A DNA stretch of 64,000 nucleotides, taken from NCBI RefSeq assembly GCF_963678635.1, contig NC_087066.1, positions 22,351,996 to 22,415,995 on the forward strand, read 5' to 3'. Both the position numbers and the translations under genes were made by a program. Positions within the stretch are counted from its first letter, which is position 1. Each line of letters starts with the position of its first letter. This stretch comes from Symsagittifera roscoffensis (Eukaryota; Xenacoelomorpha; Acoela; Convolutidae). Positions 43,201 through 58,200 of this stretch are shown here, one piece after another. The notes below the pieces were generated by a model that saw only the letters and a program-made list of their open reading frames with translations, had not been told where the DNA came from and made no database searches.

Positions 43201-46200
43201 GTAATACAGTCCTATCGAAAAACAAAGAGATAAGCTGATTTACAAGGAAATTTTTAATGAACTAATTTCCTATGGAAGGAAACGTATTAATATTGTAATA
43301 CGGATCTTTTCCCAACCTTGCCAGAACAACAACAATGAGTAAATAGTTCAAAAACTCTTGATTTAAAAACATAATTTTAGAATTCAGTTTTGCGGTATTT
43401 TTTTCGTGGGGCTATGAATATGTTCTAGATAAGTTCGGAAATGATTATGTTCGGATATTAAAAGTTTTCTAGATACGATTTGTTGTTTTTTTTGAGTGAC
43501 CAACTGACATACTTGTGATTGAAATTGGTTTTTAATCAGATAAAGAACTGTATAAAAATCAATTTAAGTTGGTACATTTAGATACGTAAACATTTTTACC
43601 TGAAAATTTTTTTAAAACGATTCAAACGAATTTTTGCGATATATATTACTCAGTAAAATCAATTAATATCACTTTTTAATCAGATCTGAAGCGCTAAATT
43701 ATACAATAAGACCATCCAAAATCATCAATATGACTCAGATTTCTTGCAAACACTATGTTGATCTAGAGTTTGTTTGTTCAAAACGAATCAGATTTTGAGC
43801 TCAAAATATGTAAAAAAAAATAAAAAACTACAATATTAATCAATTTTGAACTAATTTTTTTCTAAAGTTTCTTGAATTTTGTTAAAACAAACCAAGTTTT
43901 GAGCAAAAAAATATGAACTGAAAGAATGAGCGTTTTTTAATCTGAGGGTTTTGTCTTGTTTTTTTTTCTTTAATTAGACAATATAGTTTCTTAGCTCACA
44001 CATAAAACCAGACAAGCACCAGCCTAGCATCAACCTTAACTTATCTCCTATTCGCTTGAGCTCCTCATTTCCCGGCTTCTTCTCTACCGATTCTCCAGAC
44101 TACTCTATGTATGTCCTAAAAACTGTGCCTTTTTCTATATTGCTCTGTCGCAGTGACCGCAGTGAAAAAAAAAACTATTCGCACATGCTATTTTTTGCTA
44201 TTTTACCTGATGTGCACAAAATTGAAATAAAAAAACCCGCAGAAAATCTCAAATGTTTTGAATAAAATGTGTTCATATAGAGTATTTTTGCAAACTTTCT
44301 CTCATTTTTTCCTTATTTTCCTTGTTGAAACTTCTGGCAATACTTAGCAGAAATGGCCAATCGGAGTTTGACTTAAGACGAGACCCGCACGTTGGTATAT
44401 CATAAGAGCATAGCTAAAAAAGCTTTAATATAACTGAATATTTTCTGTTAGAAAAAAGGCTATACGGAGAAGTAGTTTAATGTGAAGTGTTTGCCGGAAA
44501 AGCGTTTAAATAATCTGTTATTTTTCTTGGTGGATGTGAAAAAATACAATGGTGCCAAAATACCTGCAAGAATCTGTTGAAATTTGCAATCCGAACTATA
44601 CGATATAAGGTAAGAGCTTGAGCTTGGTTTTTTACTATTCTGAGCTAGTTTTCAAAAAACCTACACCGTTTTTAGACAAATTTTATCTGCGAAAATGGAA
44701 AGCTCTTCACGGAAAACGGCGTATACCCAAAATTTGTAGTGCATAGCCCAATTTTGACAAATTTGAAGCCCAATTTTGACAATTGTGAAAAAAAAAATTT
44801 TGACAAATTTTATCTGCGAAAACGGAAAGCTCTTCACGGAAAACGGCGTATACCCAAAATTTCTGGTGCATAGCCCAATTTTGACAAATTTGAAGCCCAA
44901 TTTTGACAATTGTGAAAAAAAATTTTTGACAAATTTTATCTGCGAAAACGGAAAGCTCTTCACGGAAAACGGCGTATACCCAAAATTTGTAGTGCATAGC
45001 CCAATTTTGAAACGAAATTCAGTTTTTGAACAATTTTTGGTCATAAGTTAAATTGGACGAAGCAGTATTTTGACCCGCATAGCAAAATTTCGGGGAGTGG
45101 TGTATGTTCAAAGCATTTTACCCTGAAGATATGATTCTCATATTATTTATTTGGCAATGAAAATTTTTTCCTTTTGTTTTGATTTCGGAACGATACAATT
45201 TATACCAAAAAGCTTAAAACATTCAGAAATGATAAAATGAACAACCTAACTATCTAACTATAGACAGTGTTTCACATGTTTTGCCTTTTACACTTGAATT
45301 GCAAAAAGATAGCGCTTTCATCACTCGCTTGCAGATTTAAAAGAATAACTTTGTTGCCAATTGTTACCTGGTGTTAATTACCACGAAATATGTTTTAAGT
45401 TACCAGATGTGCAGATTTTGTGTAAGTGTGTGATCTGAAAAGTGCTTGCTCAGAAGCAGGCTGTAGAGACGCTGCCTTTCAATCAAGAGTAAATCACCAA
45501 CAGTTTACAAACAGGAGTTGAAACCGTTTTTCCTCTCGTTTCGGCCTTTTTCTCCATTAATACGAAGCACGGAAATTATTGGACAAAACTGTTTAGAAAT
45601 AATTAAGACCGATCGCTCAAAACTCATAAGGACCGAGCACTGTTATCATAATAAGCAGAAATATTTCTTGACTTTTTAATGCTCACTTTTTTTCGCAAAA
45701 AAACCAACAATAACAGAAAACAGCTATGCGTGAACAATAAATAACCCAATTTTAAAGTGTCAGTCAGTGAAATCTTTGCCGCAAGTTTGAAGTCTTGGAT
45801 ATCCTTGCATATAATTTTCATCAAGAAATTCTTTTAACAAATGATTGCACCACCGAAGTTACACGGTTAAAAACCACCTTTATAAAGGCTCCCGGGTTGA
45901 GGTGATCGACTCATGATTCGACCGAAATGGTCGAACGATGTCCGTTTTCTATTTTTTCAGTCGAACGATGTCAGATTTCGACTTTTTGGGTCGAACGATG
46001 TCCGTTTTCGACATTGTTCGACTTTGTTCGACTCTGCTCGACTTTGTTCGACTATACTGGACATTGTTCGACTTTGTTCGACTCTACCGGACCTTGTTCG
46101 ACTTTTTTCGACTTTATCGAGAATTAGCAGAAGAATCCTGAATTACAACGACACTCGGACATCATTGGACTGTTTCTGTCAAATCACCTTTCAAAACCCT

Positions 46201-49200
46201 CAACCTGGGCAGCCACAAAATATAATAGAAAAAGCCACAAAATTGAGCATCGTAGATTTGTGTAGCCCGAGTTGAGTTGTTGGACTTATGTTTTAATGAA
46301 ACAGACCAACAATGGCAAGGTTTCGACCGGTTAGTTTAAAAATGGCTATGTTTTGACCGACTCGGCCCAATTTTGCAATGTTTTGAACGACTTGATTAAA
46401 GAAAAAGTGGCTTCGATTGTGTTTGTTGTAAGCTAACTATGTTGCGACCGACTCGACCCAAGCTGGCTCTATTTCGACCGACTCGACCAAAGGATAAAGT
46501 GTTTGACAGTGTTTGAAGCAAGCCAATTATTTTTGAACGGACTCAGCCGAATGAAAACTTGATCAACCGCTGCCCATTTTATTTTAAATGACTCGAAGAA
46601 AAACGACTCATCTGTATAACGCTTATGCAAACAAAAAAAACCGACAACAATTCCATTACTTCAGCTTTGCGCGACCCATGTTGCGATTGTGCGCGACCCA
46701 ATTTTATGTTGCGACCCTGTTCGACTCATGATTCGACCCTGCTCGACTCATAATTCGAACCTGTTCGACTCATGATTCGACCCTGTTCGACTCATTATTT
46801 GACCCTGCTCGACTCATGATTCGACCCTGTTCGACTCACGATTCAACCCTGCTCGACTCATGATTCGACCCTGTTCGACTCATGGTTCGACCCTGTTCGA
46901 CCCTGTTCGACACATGATTCGACCCTATTGGACTCATGATTCGACCCTGTTCGACTCATGATTCGACACTGCTCGACTCATGATTCGACCCTGTTCGACT
47001 CTATCGACCATGTTCGACTCGTGATTCGACCCTGTTCGACCCATGATTCGACTTTGTTCGACTATAGTGTTCGTTCGACGGTCTTAGTTTGTTTTATTGC
47101 AAATTTAGACCATTAATTCTTTTAAACAAAAATCACACATATTTGTCATCAATCACTTTCAATTTTTAAATTCTCTGCAACATCAAATTACTTTTCAGCA
47201 AAAAATCTGATAGTTAAAAACTTTGCTACGCTATAATTCAGCAAAAATACAAGACTTGCAAGCCACTTGATTTTATTGAAACTGATTTATGATCATTAAA
47301 CTCTTTCTAGCTATTCGCTGTGGGAAAAAGTGCAAAAAAAAACATAAATTATAAAAGCATCTGAGTTTACAAAGCAAAAACCGTGCAAAAAATCCTAAAA
47401 TTGAGCAAAACAAAAATATCTAATGCAAGTTTATATATATTATAAACATATGAAAAAAGCACTCCGAACTTTTTTTTAAAAGTGTTCAAATTCATTATAT
47501 CCAAAAACAAAATCGATTATGATGACTTGGAATGTGAAATTCATTTTTTAATTGTTAATATACGAGGTAAATTAATGATACCTACAATTTAGTAGCAACT
47601 AATTTAACTGTGTACATTTTACTAACTAGTCATTTTACTACTAAACAATTTAAATTCCTTACTATTGAATTCCAATTTTATAGTTTAACACCAAAAATAA
47701 TGTATAAACTCTGTATCTTAACTCCTATCACACTAAAAATAACTGTGCACTTAACACACGCATCACATTAAAAATGACGCAGTCTCAACTATTGGCAAGG
47801 TCAATTCCGATCATAACTTTTGTGAGCAAGGTAGCGCAAACATGTCTGTCTTTGAAAGGCAAAATTTTTTTGTTCCAACTTTCCTAACAAAACTAGGGGA
47901 ATATTTGAGCACAGGGTGGGTTCTTTCTTCAGACAAATTTCGACTTCTTAACTAGACTTTCTGACGGAATTTTTGAAAATCATTCAAAAGGTATTGTTCT
48001 CCTGACCTTAATTTTGAAAAGATACTTCACCTTTGATCTTTTTCCGTAAAGGTATGGGTAATTAAAGATTGGATTTTTGACCAATTTGGGACAATTAACG
48101 CTCGATATATTTTGCTCGATATCCGTCCTAAACATTTTTGCAAACTGGTTGAAGAAAGCATATTTGCTATAATTGATTTTTTACTAGGAATAAATCTTAT
48201 CACTTTGTTCTTTATATGGCGTGTGAGGGGATGATTTCACAAAAAAAAATCAATTTTAAAAAAAACTCATTTAATTGTTTTTCTTTTTTTTTATTACACT
48301 TATTTTTTTCGCATTATCACTGCTTCATAGACTTTAAAAGGCCTTTGTCATAATATGATCAGTCTTGTCTGTTTTTTTTTGCCGAAATCCACATTGAAAT
48401 AAAAAAAATTTTCAGTCTGGATTAAAACGGTGTCAATCTTAAATAATGGCGGCCTTAAAATTTAATTATTTTTAATTGCTAAGGAAACAAAAACTAAGTC
48501 CTAAGTAAGTCTTAAGAATGGAATTTTTAAGACTACCTATGGTGCGCTCCACGCATCCAGTTGCCCGGTGATCATTAACAGGTGAATTTATTATTTTAAT
48601 GCCCTCCCCATTACAGAACGTTTTAATCTCATTCGACATAAAACTCGTACCCTGATCTACGTGAATTTTCCTTGGCACTTCATGATTTGCTATATAGCTT
48701 TTCAAATACTTCAGTATTTTATCAGATTGATTATTTCCACAGACCACTGCCGAGGGCCAACGAGAAAACCGATCAACCGCCACTAACACATTTCCGGGAT
48801 TCATTTAAGTAGTTAATGGGCCCCCAAAAATCCAGTTGAACTGATTCATTTGGTTCCTTGCTGATACATTTTACTAACTAGTCATTTTACTACTAAACAT
48901 TTTAATTTCCTTACTATTGAATTCCAATTTTATAGTTTAACACCAAAAATAATGTATAAACTCTGTATCTTAACTCCTATCACACTAAAAATAACTGTGC
49001 ACTTAACACACGCATCACATTAAAAATGACGCAGTCTCAACTATTGGCAAGGTCAATTCCGATCATAACTTTTGTGAGTAAGGTAGCGCAAACATGTCTG
49101 TCTTTAAAAGGCAAAAGTTTTTTGTTCCAACTTTCCTAACAAAACTAGGGGAATATTTGAGCACAGGGTGGGTTCTTTCTTCAGACAAATTTCGACTTCT

Positions 49201-52200
49201 TAACTAGACTTTCTGACGGAATTTTTGAAAATCATTCAAAAGGTATTGTTCTCCTGACCTTAATTTTGAAAAGATACTTCACCTTTGATCTTTTTCCGTA
49301 AAGGTATGGGGAATTAAAGATTGGATTTTTGACCAATTTGGGACAATTAACGCTCGATATATTTTGCTCGATATCCGTCCTAAAAGTTTTTGCAAACTGG
49401 TTGAAGAAAGCATATTTGCTATTATTGATTTTTTACTAGGAACAAATCTTATCACTTTGTTCTTTATATGGCGTGTGAGGGGATGATTTCACAAAAAAAT
49501 TTCAAATTTAAAAAAGACTCATTTAATTCTTTTTCTTTTTTTTACAGTTATTTTTTTTCGCATTATCAATGCTTCGTAGACTTTAAAAGGCAGTCAGAAC
49601 ATTCAGGCCTTTGCCATAATATGATCAGTCTTGTCTGTTTTTTTTGCCGAAATCCACTTTGAAATAAATTTTTTTTTCAGTCTGGATTAAAACGGTGTCA
49701 ATCTTAAATAATGGCGGCCTTAAAATGTAATTATTTTTAATTGCTAAGGAAACAAAAAGTAAGTTTCGAAACGTTTTTGTGTTAAATTAATTGAGGTTAA
49801 AATGTAAGGACTTTGTTGGTTTCTAGAAACTGATAACAGAAACAAATTCAATCGAATAATATCATTCCAGACTTCAAAAAATTTTCAAAAAGTAACGAAG
49901 AAAAAAATTCTATTAAATAAACTCATTGGTGGCCAAAAATTTTTAGTTCGACTGTCTAGTTACGGTCCGCACTGCTGATATCTAATGCTACAAGTAGTTT
50001 TAAAAAAATGTGCAGATTTTCTACCATTTTATAAAAAATCATCAGCTCTAAAGCGCTTGTAAAGAGAAATACAGTATTATTTCTGTACAGCAAATCATTA
50101 ATGTTTCAATTCTCAAAAACAGTATAATTAGAAATCCAGGATTTCATTAGCCAAGTTGTCTTAATCGATTTAGCTACGAGGCAAACTGTGCATTTTTTGA
50201 GTTGTAAGCGATTCCAGAACAGCCCCAAAATAGTTCTGTTGCAAAATCCGCGACTTTGATTTTTTTAATCTTCTCTACTGTTTGTGATTCTACAAACAAA
50301 CAAAACTGAAAAAACTACTGTATTGCTCAAAATTAATCCACAAATAGCCAATGTTGCGAAATCCCCAACAACATTTGCGGAACCTGGACAGTATCTGGAA
50401 TCCACACACAAATAAAATAATTGTGTGTAATGTAAAATTACGCTCATTACTTTCTCAAACGTAAATCGAAATGCTGCCTGAAAATTTGAGTTAAAAGACA
50501 GAAAGTCTGACCCAAAATGGAAAATAGTAGCAATTTTTTTCGAAAAACTTAGTTTTTCATGGGGTAGCTCGATGTCAAACTTAAGAATCCATGAGGGATT
50601 TTTCATCCTAAATTAACCAACAAATTTTACTTGTTTATAGAAAACAAATTTTTTGAACTAACAAAAAAATTGGGACTTTTAGAGAGTCTGTGATAATAAA
50701 AATGACTCTGACGGAAAAAGTTTCGAGCACGATTTGCTAGGCTTATAGAAGCTGATTTTTGGAGACCAAAATCGTTGACGGTTTAGAAAAGACAAAGCTT
50801 TGTTTTACTTTTCAATTTTTCGAAACTCAATAAAATTGATGATTCGACTAACTTGCTCCTGCTATTAAATTTTGCTTTAAACAGTTAGTTTTGGAGTTCT
50901 CAAATGATTAAATTTCAAACGACACAAACCAAAATGCCTCAGAAAGGATGTTTTTTTCTCTTTGTAGACTGATGTAGACTGATGATATACCTTGAAAAAA
51001 AATCCCTTCAAAAGTTTTCATCTGTTACCGAACTATTAGGTTTTTTCGCGCTTCAAAGGCTACCTGCACGTATACCTGAAACAACTAGAAAAAAATCGAT
51101 ACTAACTACCCTTTTTCTAGAGAACGCATACCTGAAACAACTAGAAAAAAAAATCGATACTTACTACTCTTTTTCTAAAAAACATTTCAAGCAATTCTAA
51201 CATTTCTACTACTAAGTTTCAACAAAAACGAAATTTGAAGTTTCATTAAGTAAGTATTTTTCAATATAAAAAAAATTGAGAGAAGGTGAATTTTAGACGG
51301 TTTAAAATTGATTGAAACTGAACTATAGATGATGCGAAAACTGAATTAGTTTCTTATGATCGGACTCAATCTACATCCCTTTTCTTTATAAATCTCTAAA
51401 TGATCTCATTAAGGGCAAACTCTTGTTATTTCTTGTCAGTGGCGATGTGAATTTGGAAAAAATGACCAGTCCGATAAAAGTTTCACTAAGGTTAGCGTGT
51501 AATTTTTTCTATAACTAGAAGTGTCCGGAATATAAAGAAAAAAATCACCAGTGAATAAAGAATAAAGTTGGTATCAGGTAAATTTTTTGACATAAATCAA
51601 ACTCGCTAAGTTAGCTTGAAGTATTATTTCAACTTTGGTTTCGAGCTGCATTCCAGTATTTTGAAAAACTTTTGTTTGAGAAAAAATTTTGAGTCCACTT
51701 TTGCAATTTTTGCTTTCTGATTTGTTTTTGGCTTTTTATGGTAAATATGCAGAGACGATAAAAGTAACTTGCATGACACCATAACAGAATTAACAAATCA
51801 TTCGATTTCAAAATTCAGCTTTAGAGGTAGGCTGAATTAAAGCAGGTTCCGCATCACCTTAAAAAGCGAAATGAGCAACTACGTTCGATTTTGTTTTTAT
51901 TTGTTTTTGATGGACAACAGAGGTTTAAAAAGCTGTGCTATTTGCCAACAAACCACCTGCTAATTTTGCTAACCTTTAATTCCATTGATTTTCAGCAGTC
52001 GGTATGGAAGTTGGTACGTGCTGTCCAAATTCAAGTTTCTGGATCAAGCCTCAGCGGCCAAAAACTGCAGCGCCACTTCGAAGAACTGCTACCTGGTCTC
52101 TTTTGAGAGTGTATCTGAGCAGAGATCGGTGGCTCAGCTGGGCTTCTTCAAGAAGTACAATGACGTCATGGCCTGGATAGGGGGCAAAACGCTGGACGGG

Positions 52201-55200
52201 GGGTCAGAGTACAAGTGGGAGAAATATGCTTGCACCAATCAGGTACGAGGATTGCTAAAGTTCGGCTGAAATTAGTGCGTTACGGGGGAATAGGGCAGTC
52301 TTATAAGAAACCAATATTTTTTTAAGAATAAAGTGCTCTTTTCCACCTTTCGAGCACCTTTTTTTCTTCTTCATTACTTCGTAGAAACACGCGTTCAGCC
52401 ATAATAAAATTGAAAAAAAATGAAATATTTGAAATGTGAGGGGGAGGGGGGGGGGGGAAGAGCCGAATTAATTGTTACCAGTTGAGACAAACCCTAATAA
52501 ACTGTGCACTGGTTCCTTGCATTACATTAAACGTTTTCTCTATGAACACTCTACATGCTAAAAGATTGTCAGTCAGACTTTGTTTTTTGAGAAGAATTTA
52601 AAAAAAAATTAAACTTTTACCACTTCTTCCACATGTTGCTCGTCATTTCAACTTTCTGTTAAAAATGGCCAGCCTTTAAAAGAGAGAACTTTACTAGCTT
52701 TGAACTAAGTATCTATCTCTGACAACTTTCCTTCTGTTGATCCAAACGTTTTTGAAATAAACACATAGTCGGTTGCTTAAGCACAAAACATTACAAGCTA
52801 ATAGAAAAAAGTAATTCACAGAAAAGAAAAATTTAACACTTGCGAGTCGTCAAATCATTGCAATACAAAACAAGGAAGCTGGTTACTGTGAAGTAGCACA
52901 GAATAATCCGATCAAATCTGTAAAAATCTGAGAAATTTTGTTCTCAAATTAGTGTAGAGTTTTCTGCGGGGTGTGATAAAAGGATCTGATGTAAAGCTAT
53001 AGTTTCGGCATATTCGACAGTCATACCCGCACTGACATAAACAGTACCGAATTTTTTTAAACTGATTTGGATCGATTTAAAATCGATCCAAATTGATTAA
53101 CAATGTACTTTTTACAAACTTAAATGGATTTTATATCGATTTAAACTGATCTTTTTTGGAAACCTTAGATCAATTTAAGTGTATAAAAAATCGATTTAAA
53201 TCGATTTGAATGCATTTTCCGATTCACTGAAATGCATCCGAAACTCACTTAAATCCATACGAATCTTATTTAAATCCATTTTGAATCAATTTAAATCGAT
53301 TCTTCTTGAAAGTTTTAGACCGGTTTAAGTATCTTAAAAATCAATTTAAATCAATTTGGATGGATTTTTAGACTCACTAAAATCAATTTTTTTGCCAACA
53401 CGGCAAAAAAACCTACTCATCAAAAAATTTTGAAATTTTGAATTCTCGATTATTTAGGTGAGAAACACACGTGCCTCGATATCCGTCCTAAAAATTTTTG
53501 CAAACTGGTTGAAGAAAGCATATTTGCTATAATTGATTTTTTACTAGGAATAAATCTTATCACTTTGTTCTTTATATGGCGTGTGAGGGGATGATTTCAC
53601 AAAAAAAAAATCAATTTAAAAAAAAACTCATTTAATTGTTTTTCTTTTTTTTTATTACACTTATTTTTTTCGCATTATCACTGCTTCATAGACTTTAAAA
53701 GGCCTTTGTCATAATATGATCAGTCTTGTCTGTTTTTTTTGCCGAAATCCACATTGAAATAAAAAAAATTTTCAGTCTGGATTAAAACGGTGTCAATCTT
53801 AAATAATGGCGGCCTTAAAATTTAATTATTTTTAATTGCTAAGGAAACAAAAACTAAGTCCTAAGTAAGTCTTAAGAATGGAATTTTTAAGACTACCTAT
53901 GGTGCGCTCCACGCATCCAGTTGCCCGGTGATCATTAACAGGTGAATTTATTATTTTAATGCCCTCCCCATTACAGAACGTTTTAATCTCATTCGACATA
54001 AAACTCGTACCCTGATCTACGTGAATTTTCCTTGGCACTCCATGATTTGCTATATAGCTTTTCAAATACTTCAGTATTTTATCAGATTGATTATTTCCAC
54101 AGACCACTGCCGAGGGCCAACGAGAAAACCGATCAACCGCCACTAACACATTTCCGGGATTCATTTAAGTAGTTAATGGGCCCCCAAAAATCCAGTTGAA
54201 CTGATTCATTTGGTTCCTTGCTGATACATTTTACTAACTAGTCATTTTACTACTAAACATTTTAATTTCCTTACTATTGAATTCCAATTTTATAGTTTAA
54301 CACCAAAAATAATGTATAAACTCTGTATCTTAACTCCTATCACACTAAAAATAACTGTGCACTTAACACACGCATCACATTAAAAATGACGCAGTCTCAA
54401 CTATTGGCAAGGTCAATTCCGATCATAACTTTTGTGAGTAAGGTAGCGCAAACATGTCTGTCTTTAAAAGGCAAAAGTTTTTTGTTCCAACTTTCCTAAC
54501 AAAACTAGGGGAATATTTGAGCACAGGGTGGGTTCTTTCTTCAGACAAATTTCGACTTCTTAACTAGACTTTCTGACGGAATTTTTGAAAATCATTCAAA
54601 AGGTATTGTTCTCCTGACCTTAATTTTGAAAAGATACTTCACCTTTGATCTTTTTCCGTAAAGGTATGGGGAATTAAAGATTGGATTTTTGACCAATTTG
54701 GGACAATTAACGCTCGATATATTTTGCTCGATATCCGTCCTAAAAGTTTTTGCAAACTGGTTGAAGAAAGCATATTTGCTATTATTGATTTTTTACTAGG
54801 AACAAATCTTATCACTTTGTTCTTTATATGGCGTGTGAGGGGATGATTTCACAAAAAAATTTCAAATTTAAAAAAGACTCATTTAATTGTTTTTCTTTTT
54901 TTTACAGTTATTTTTTTTCGCATTATCAATGCTTCGTAGACTTTAAAAGGCAGTCAGAACATTCAGGCCTTTGCCATAATATGATCAGTCTTGTCTGTTT
55001 TTTTTTTGCCGAAATCCACTTTGAAATAAATTTTTTTTTCAGTCTGGATTAAAACGGTGTCAATCTTAAATAATGGCGGCCTTAAAATGTAATTATTTTT
55101 AATTGCTAAGGAAACAAAAAGTAAGTTTCGAAACGTTTTTGTGTTAAATTAATTGAGGTTAAAATGTAAGGACTTTGTTGGTTTCTAGAAACTGATAACA

Positions 55201-58200
55201 GAAACAAATTCAATCGAATAATATCATTCCAGACTTCAAAAAATTTTCAAAAAGTAACGAAGAAAAAAATTCTATTAAATAAACTCATTGGTGGCCAAAA
55301 ATTTTTAGTTCGACTGTCTAGTTACGGTCCGCACTGCTGAAATCTAATGCTACAAGTAGTTTTAAAAAATGTGCAGATTTTCTACCATTTTATAAAAAAT
55401 CATCAGCTCTAAAGCGCTTGTAAAGAGAAATACAGTATTATTTCTGTACAGCAAATCATTAATGTTTCAATTCTCAAAAACAGTATAATTAGAAATCCAG
55501 GATTTCATTAGCCAAGTTGTCTTAATCGATTTAGCTACGAGGCAAACTGTGCATTTTTTGAGTTGTAAGCGATTCCAGAACAACCCCAAAATAGTTCTGT
55601 TGCAAAATCCGCGACTTTGATTTTTTTAATCTTCTCTACTGTTTGTGATTCTACAAACAAACAAAACTGAAAAAACTACTGTATTGCTCAAAATTAATCC
55701 ACAAATAGCCAATGTTGCGAAATCCCCAACAACATTTGCGGAACCTGGACAGTATCTGGAATCCACACACAAATAAAATAATTGTGTGTAATGTAAAATT
55801 ACGCTCATTACTTTCTCAAACGTAAATCGAAATGCTGCCTGAAAATTTGAGTTAAAAGACAGAAAGTCTGACCCAAAATGGAAAATAGTAGCAATTTTTT
55901 TCGAAAAACTTAGTTTTTCATGGGGTAGCTTGATGTCAAACTTAAGAATCCATGAGGGATTTTTCATCCTAAATTAACCAACAAATTTTACTTGTTTATA
56001 GAAAACAAATTTTTTGAACTAACAAAAAAATTGGGACTTTTAGAGAGTCTGTGATAATAAAAATGACTCTGACGGAAAAAGTTTCGAGCACGATTTGCTA
56101 GGCTTATAGAAGCTGATTTTTGGAGACCAAAATCGTTGACGGTTTAGAAAAGACAAAGCTTTGTTTTACTTTTCAATTTTTCGAAACTCAATAAAATTGA
56201 TGATTCGACTAACTTGCTCCTGCTATTAAATTTTGCTTTAAACAGTTAGTTTTGGAGTTCTCAAATGATTAAATTTCAAACGACACAAACCAAAATGCCT
56301 CAGAAAGGATGTTTTTTTCTCTTTGTAGACTGATGTAGACTGATGATATACCTTGAAAAAAAATCCCTTCAAAAGTTTTCATCTGTTACCGAACTATTAG
56401 GTTTTTTCGCGCTTCAAAGGCTACCTGCACGTATACCTGAAACAACTAGAAAAAAATCGATACTAACTACCCTTTTTCTAGAGAACGCATACCTGAAACA
56501 ACTAGAAAAAAAAATCGATACTTACTACTCTTTTTCTAAAAAACATTTCAAGCAATTCTAACATTTCTACTACTAAGTTTCAACAAAAACGAAATTTGAA
56601 GTTTCATTAAGTAAGTATTTTTCAATATAAAAAAAATTGAGAGAAGGTGAATTTTAGACGGTTTAAAATTGATTGAAACTGAACTATAGATGATGCGAAA
56701 ACTGAATTAGTTTCTTATGATCGGACTCAATCTACATCCCTTTTCTTTATAAATCTCTAAATGATCTCATTAAGGGCAAACTCTTGTTATTTCTTGTCAG
56801 TGGCGATGTGAATTTGGAAAAAATGACCAGTCCGATAAAAGTTTCACTAAGGTTAGCGTGTAATTTTTTCTATAACTAGAAGTGTCCGGAATAGAAAGAA
56901 AAAAATCACCAGTGAATAAAGAATAAAGTTGGTATCAGGTAAATTTTTTGACATAAATCAAACTCGCTAAGTTAGCTTGAAGTATTATTTCAACTTTGGT
57001 TTCGAGCTGCATTCCAGTATTTTGAAAAACTTTTGTTTGAGAAAAAATTTTGAGTCCACTTTTGCAATTTTTGCTTTCTGATTTGTTTTTGGCTTTTTAT
57101 GGTAAATATGCAGAGACGATAAAAGTAACTTGCATGACACCATAACAGAATTAACAAATCATTCGATTTCAAAATTCAGCTATAGAGGTAGGCTGAATTA
57201 AAGCAGGTTCCGCATCACCTTAAAAAGCGAAATGAGCAACTACGTTCGATTTTGTTTTTATTTGTTTTTGATGGACAACAGAGGTTTAAAAAGCTGTGCT
57301 ATTTGCCAACAAACCACCTGCTAATTTTGCTAACCTTTAATTCCATTGATTTTCAGCAGTCGGTATGGAAGTTGGTACGTGCTGTCCAAATTCAAGTTTC
57401 TGGATCAAGCCTCAGCGGCCAAAAACTGCAGCGCCACTTCGAAGAACTGCTACCTGGTCTCTTTTGAGAGTGTATCTGAGCAGAGATCGGTGGCTCAGCT
57501 GGGCTTCTTCAAGAAGTACAATGACGTCATGGCCTGGATAGGGGGCAAAACGCTGGACGGGGGGTCAGAGTACAAGTGGGAGAAATCTGCTTGCACCAAT
57601 CAGGTACGAGGATTGCTAAAGTTCGGCTGAAATTAGTGCGTTACGGGGGAATAGGGCAGTCTTATAAGAAACCAATATTTTTTTAAGAATAAAGTGCTCT
57701 TTTCCACCTTTCGAGCACCTTTTTTTCTTCTTCATTACTTCGTAGAAACACGCGTTCAGCCATAATAAAATTGAAAAAAAAATGAAATATTTGAAATGTG
57801 AGGGGGAGGGGGGGGGGGGGGGGGAAGAGCCGAATTAATTGTTACCAGTTGAGACAAACCCTAATGAACTGTGCACTGGTTCCTTGCATTACATTAAACG
57901 TTTTCTCTATGAACACTCTACATGCTAAAAGATTGTCAGTCAGACTTTGTTTTTTGAGAAGTAAGAATTTAAAAAAAAATTAAACTTTTACCACTTCTTC
58001 CACATGTTGCTCGTCATTTCAACTTTCTGTTAAAAATGGCCAGCCTTTAAAAGAGAGAACTTTACTAGCTTTGAACTAAGTATCTATCTCTGACAACTTT
58101 CCTTCTGTTGATCCAAACGTTTTTGAAATAAACACATAGTCGGTTGCTTAAGCACAAAACATTACAAGCTAATAGAAAAAAGTAATTCACAGAAAAGAAA

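Larger units (their letters stand above)
48115..53474. repeat. Tandem duplication 2, unit 1 (5.36 kb)
   Basis: Nearly identical to 53475-58845; starts at CTCGATATCCG inside repeat copy a and ends at ACACGTGC. Contains the integrase relic, repeat b and lectin exon 2 (first copy). The junction has a one-base overlap. Very few differences, so the event is recent. Confidence 0.95.

Noticed and set aside
44661..45044. Repetitive protein encoded by the 126-bp repeat; CRISPR-like array
   Set aside because: Units are long, contiguous and without spacers; open frames simply follow the repeat.
45913..46275. Repetitive ORFs in the TTCGAC minisatellite
   Set aside because: Three overlapping frames arise from the 10-bp repeat; none has an independent coding signature.
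50265..50606. 113-aa minus-strand ORF, repeated at 55626-55967
   Set aside because: AT-rich, no domain, conserved only by the recent tandem duplication.
51891..52106. Alternative-frame ORF over lectin exon 2
   Set aside because: The CTLD frame (51996-52242) with proper splice sites explains the sequence.
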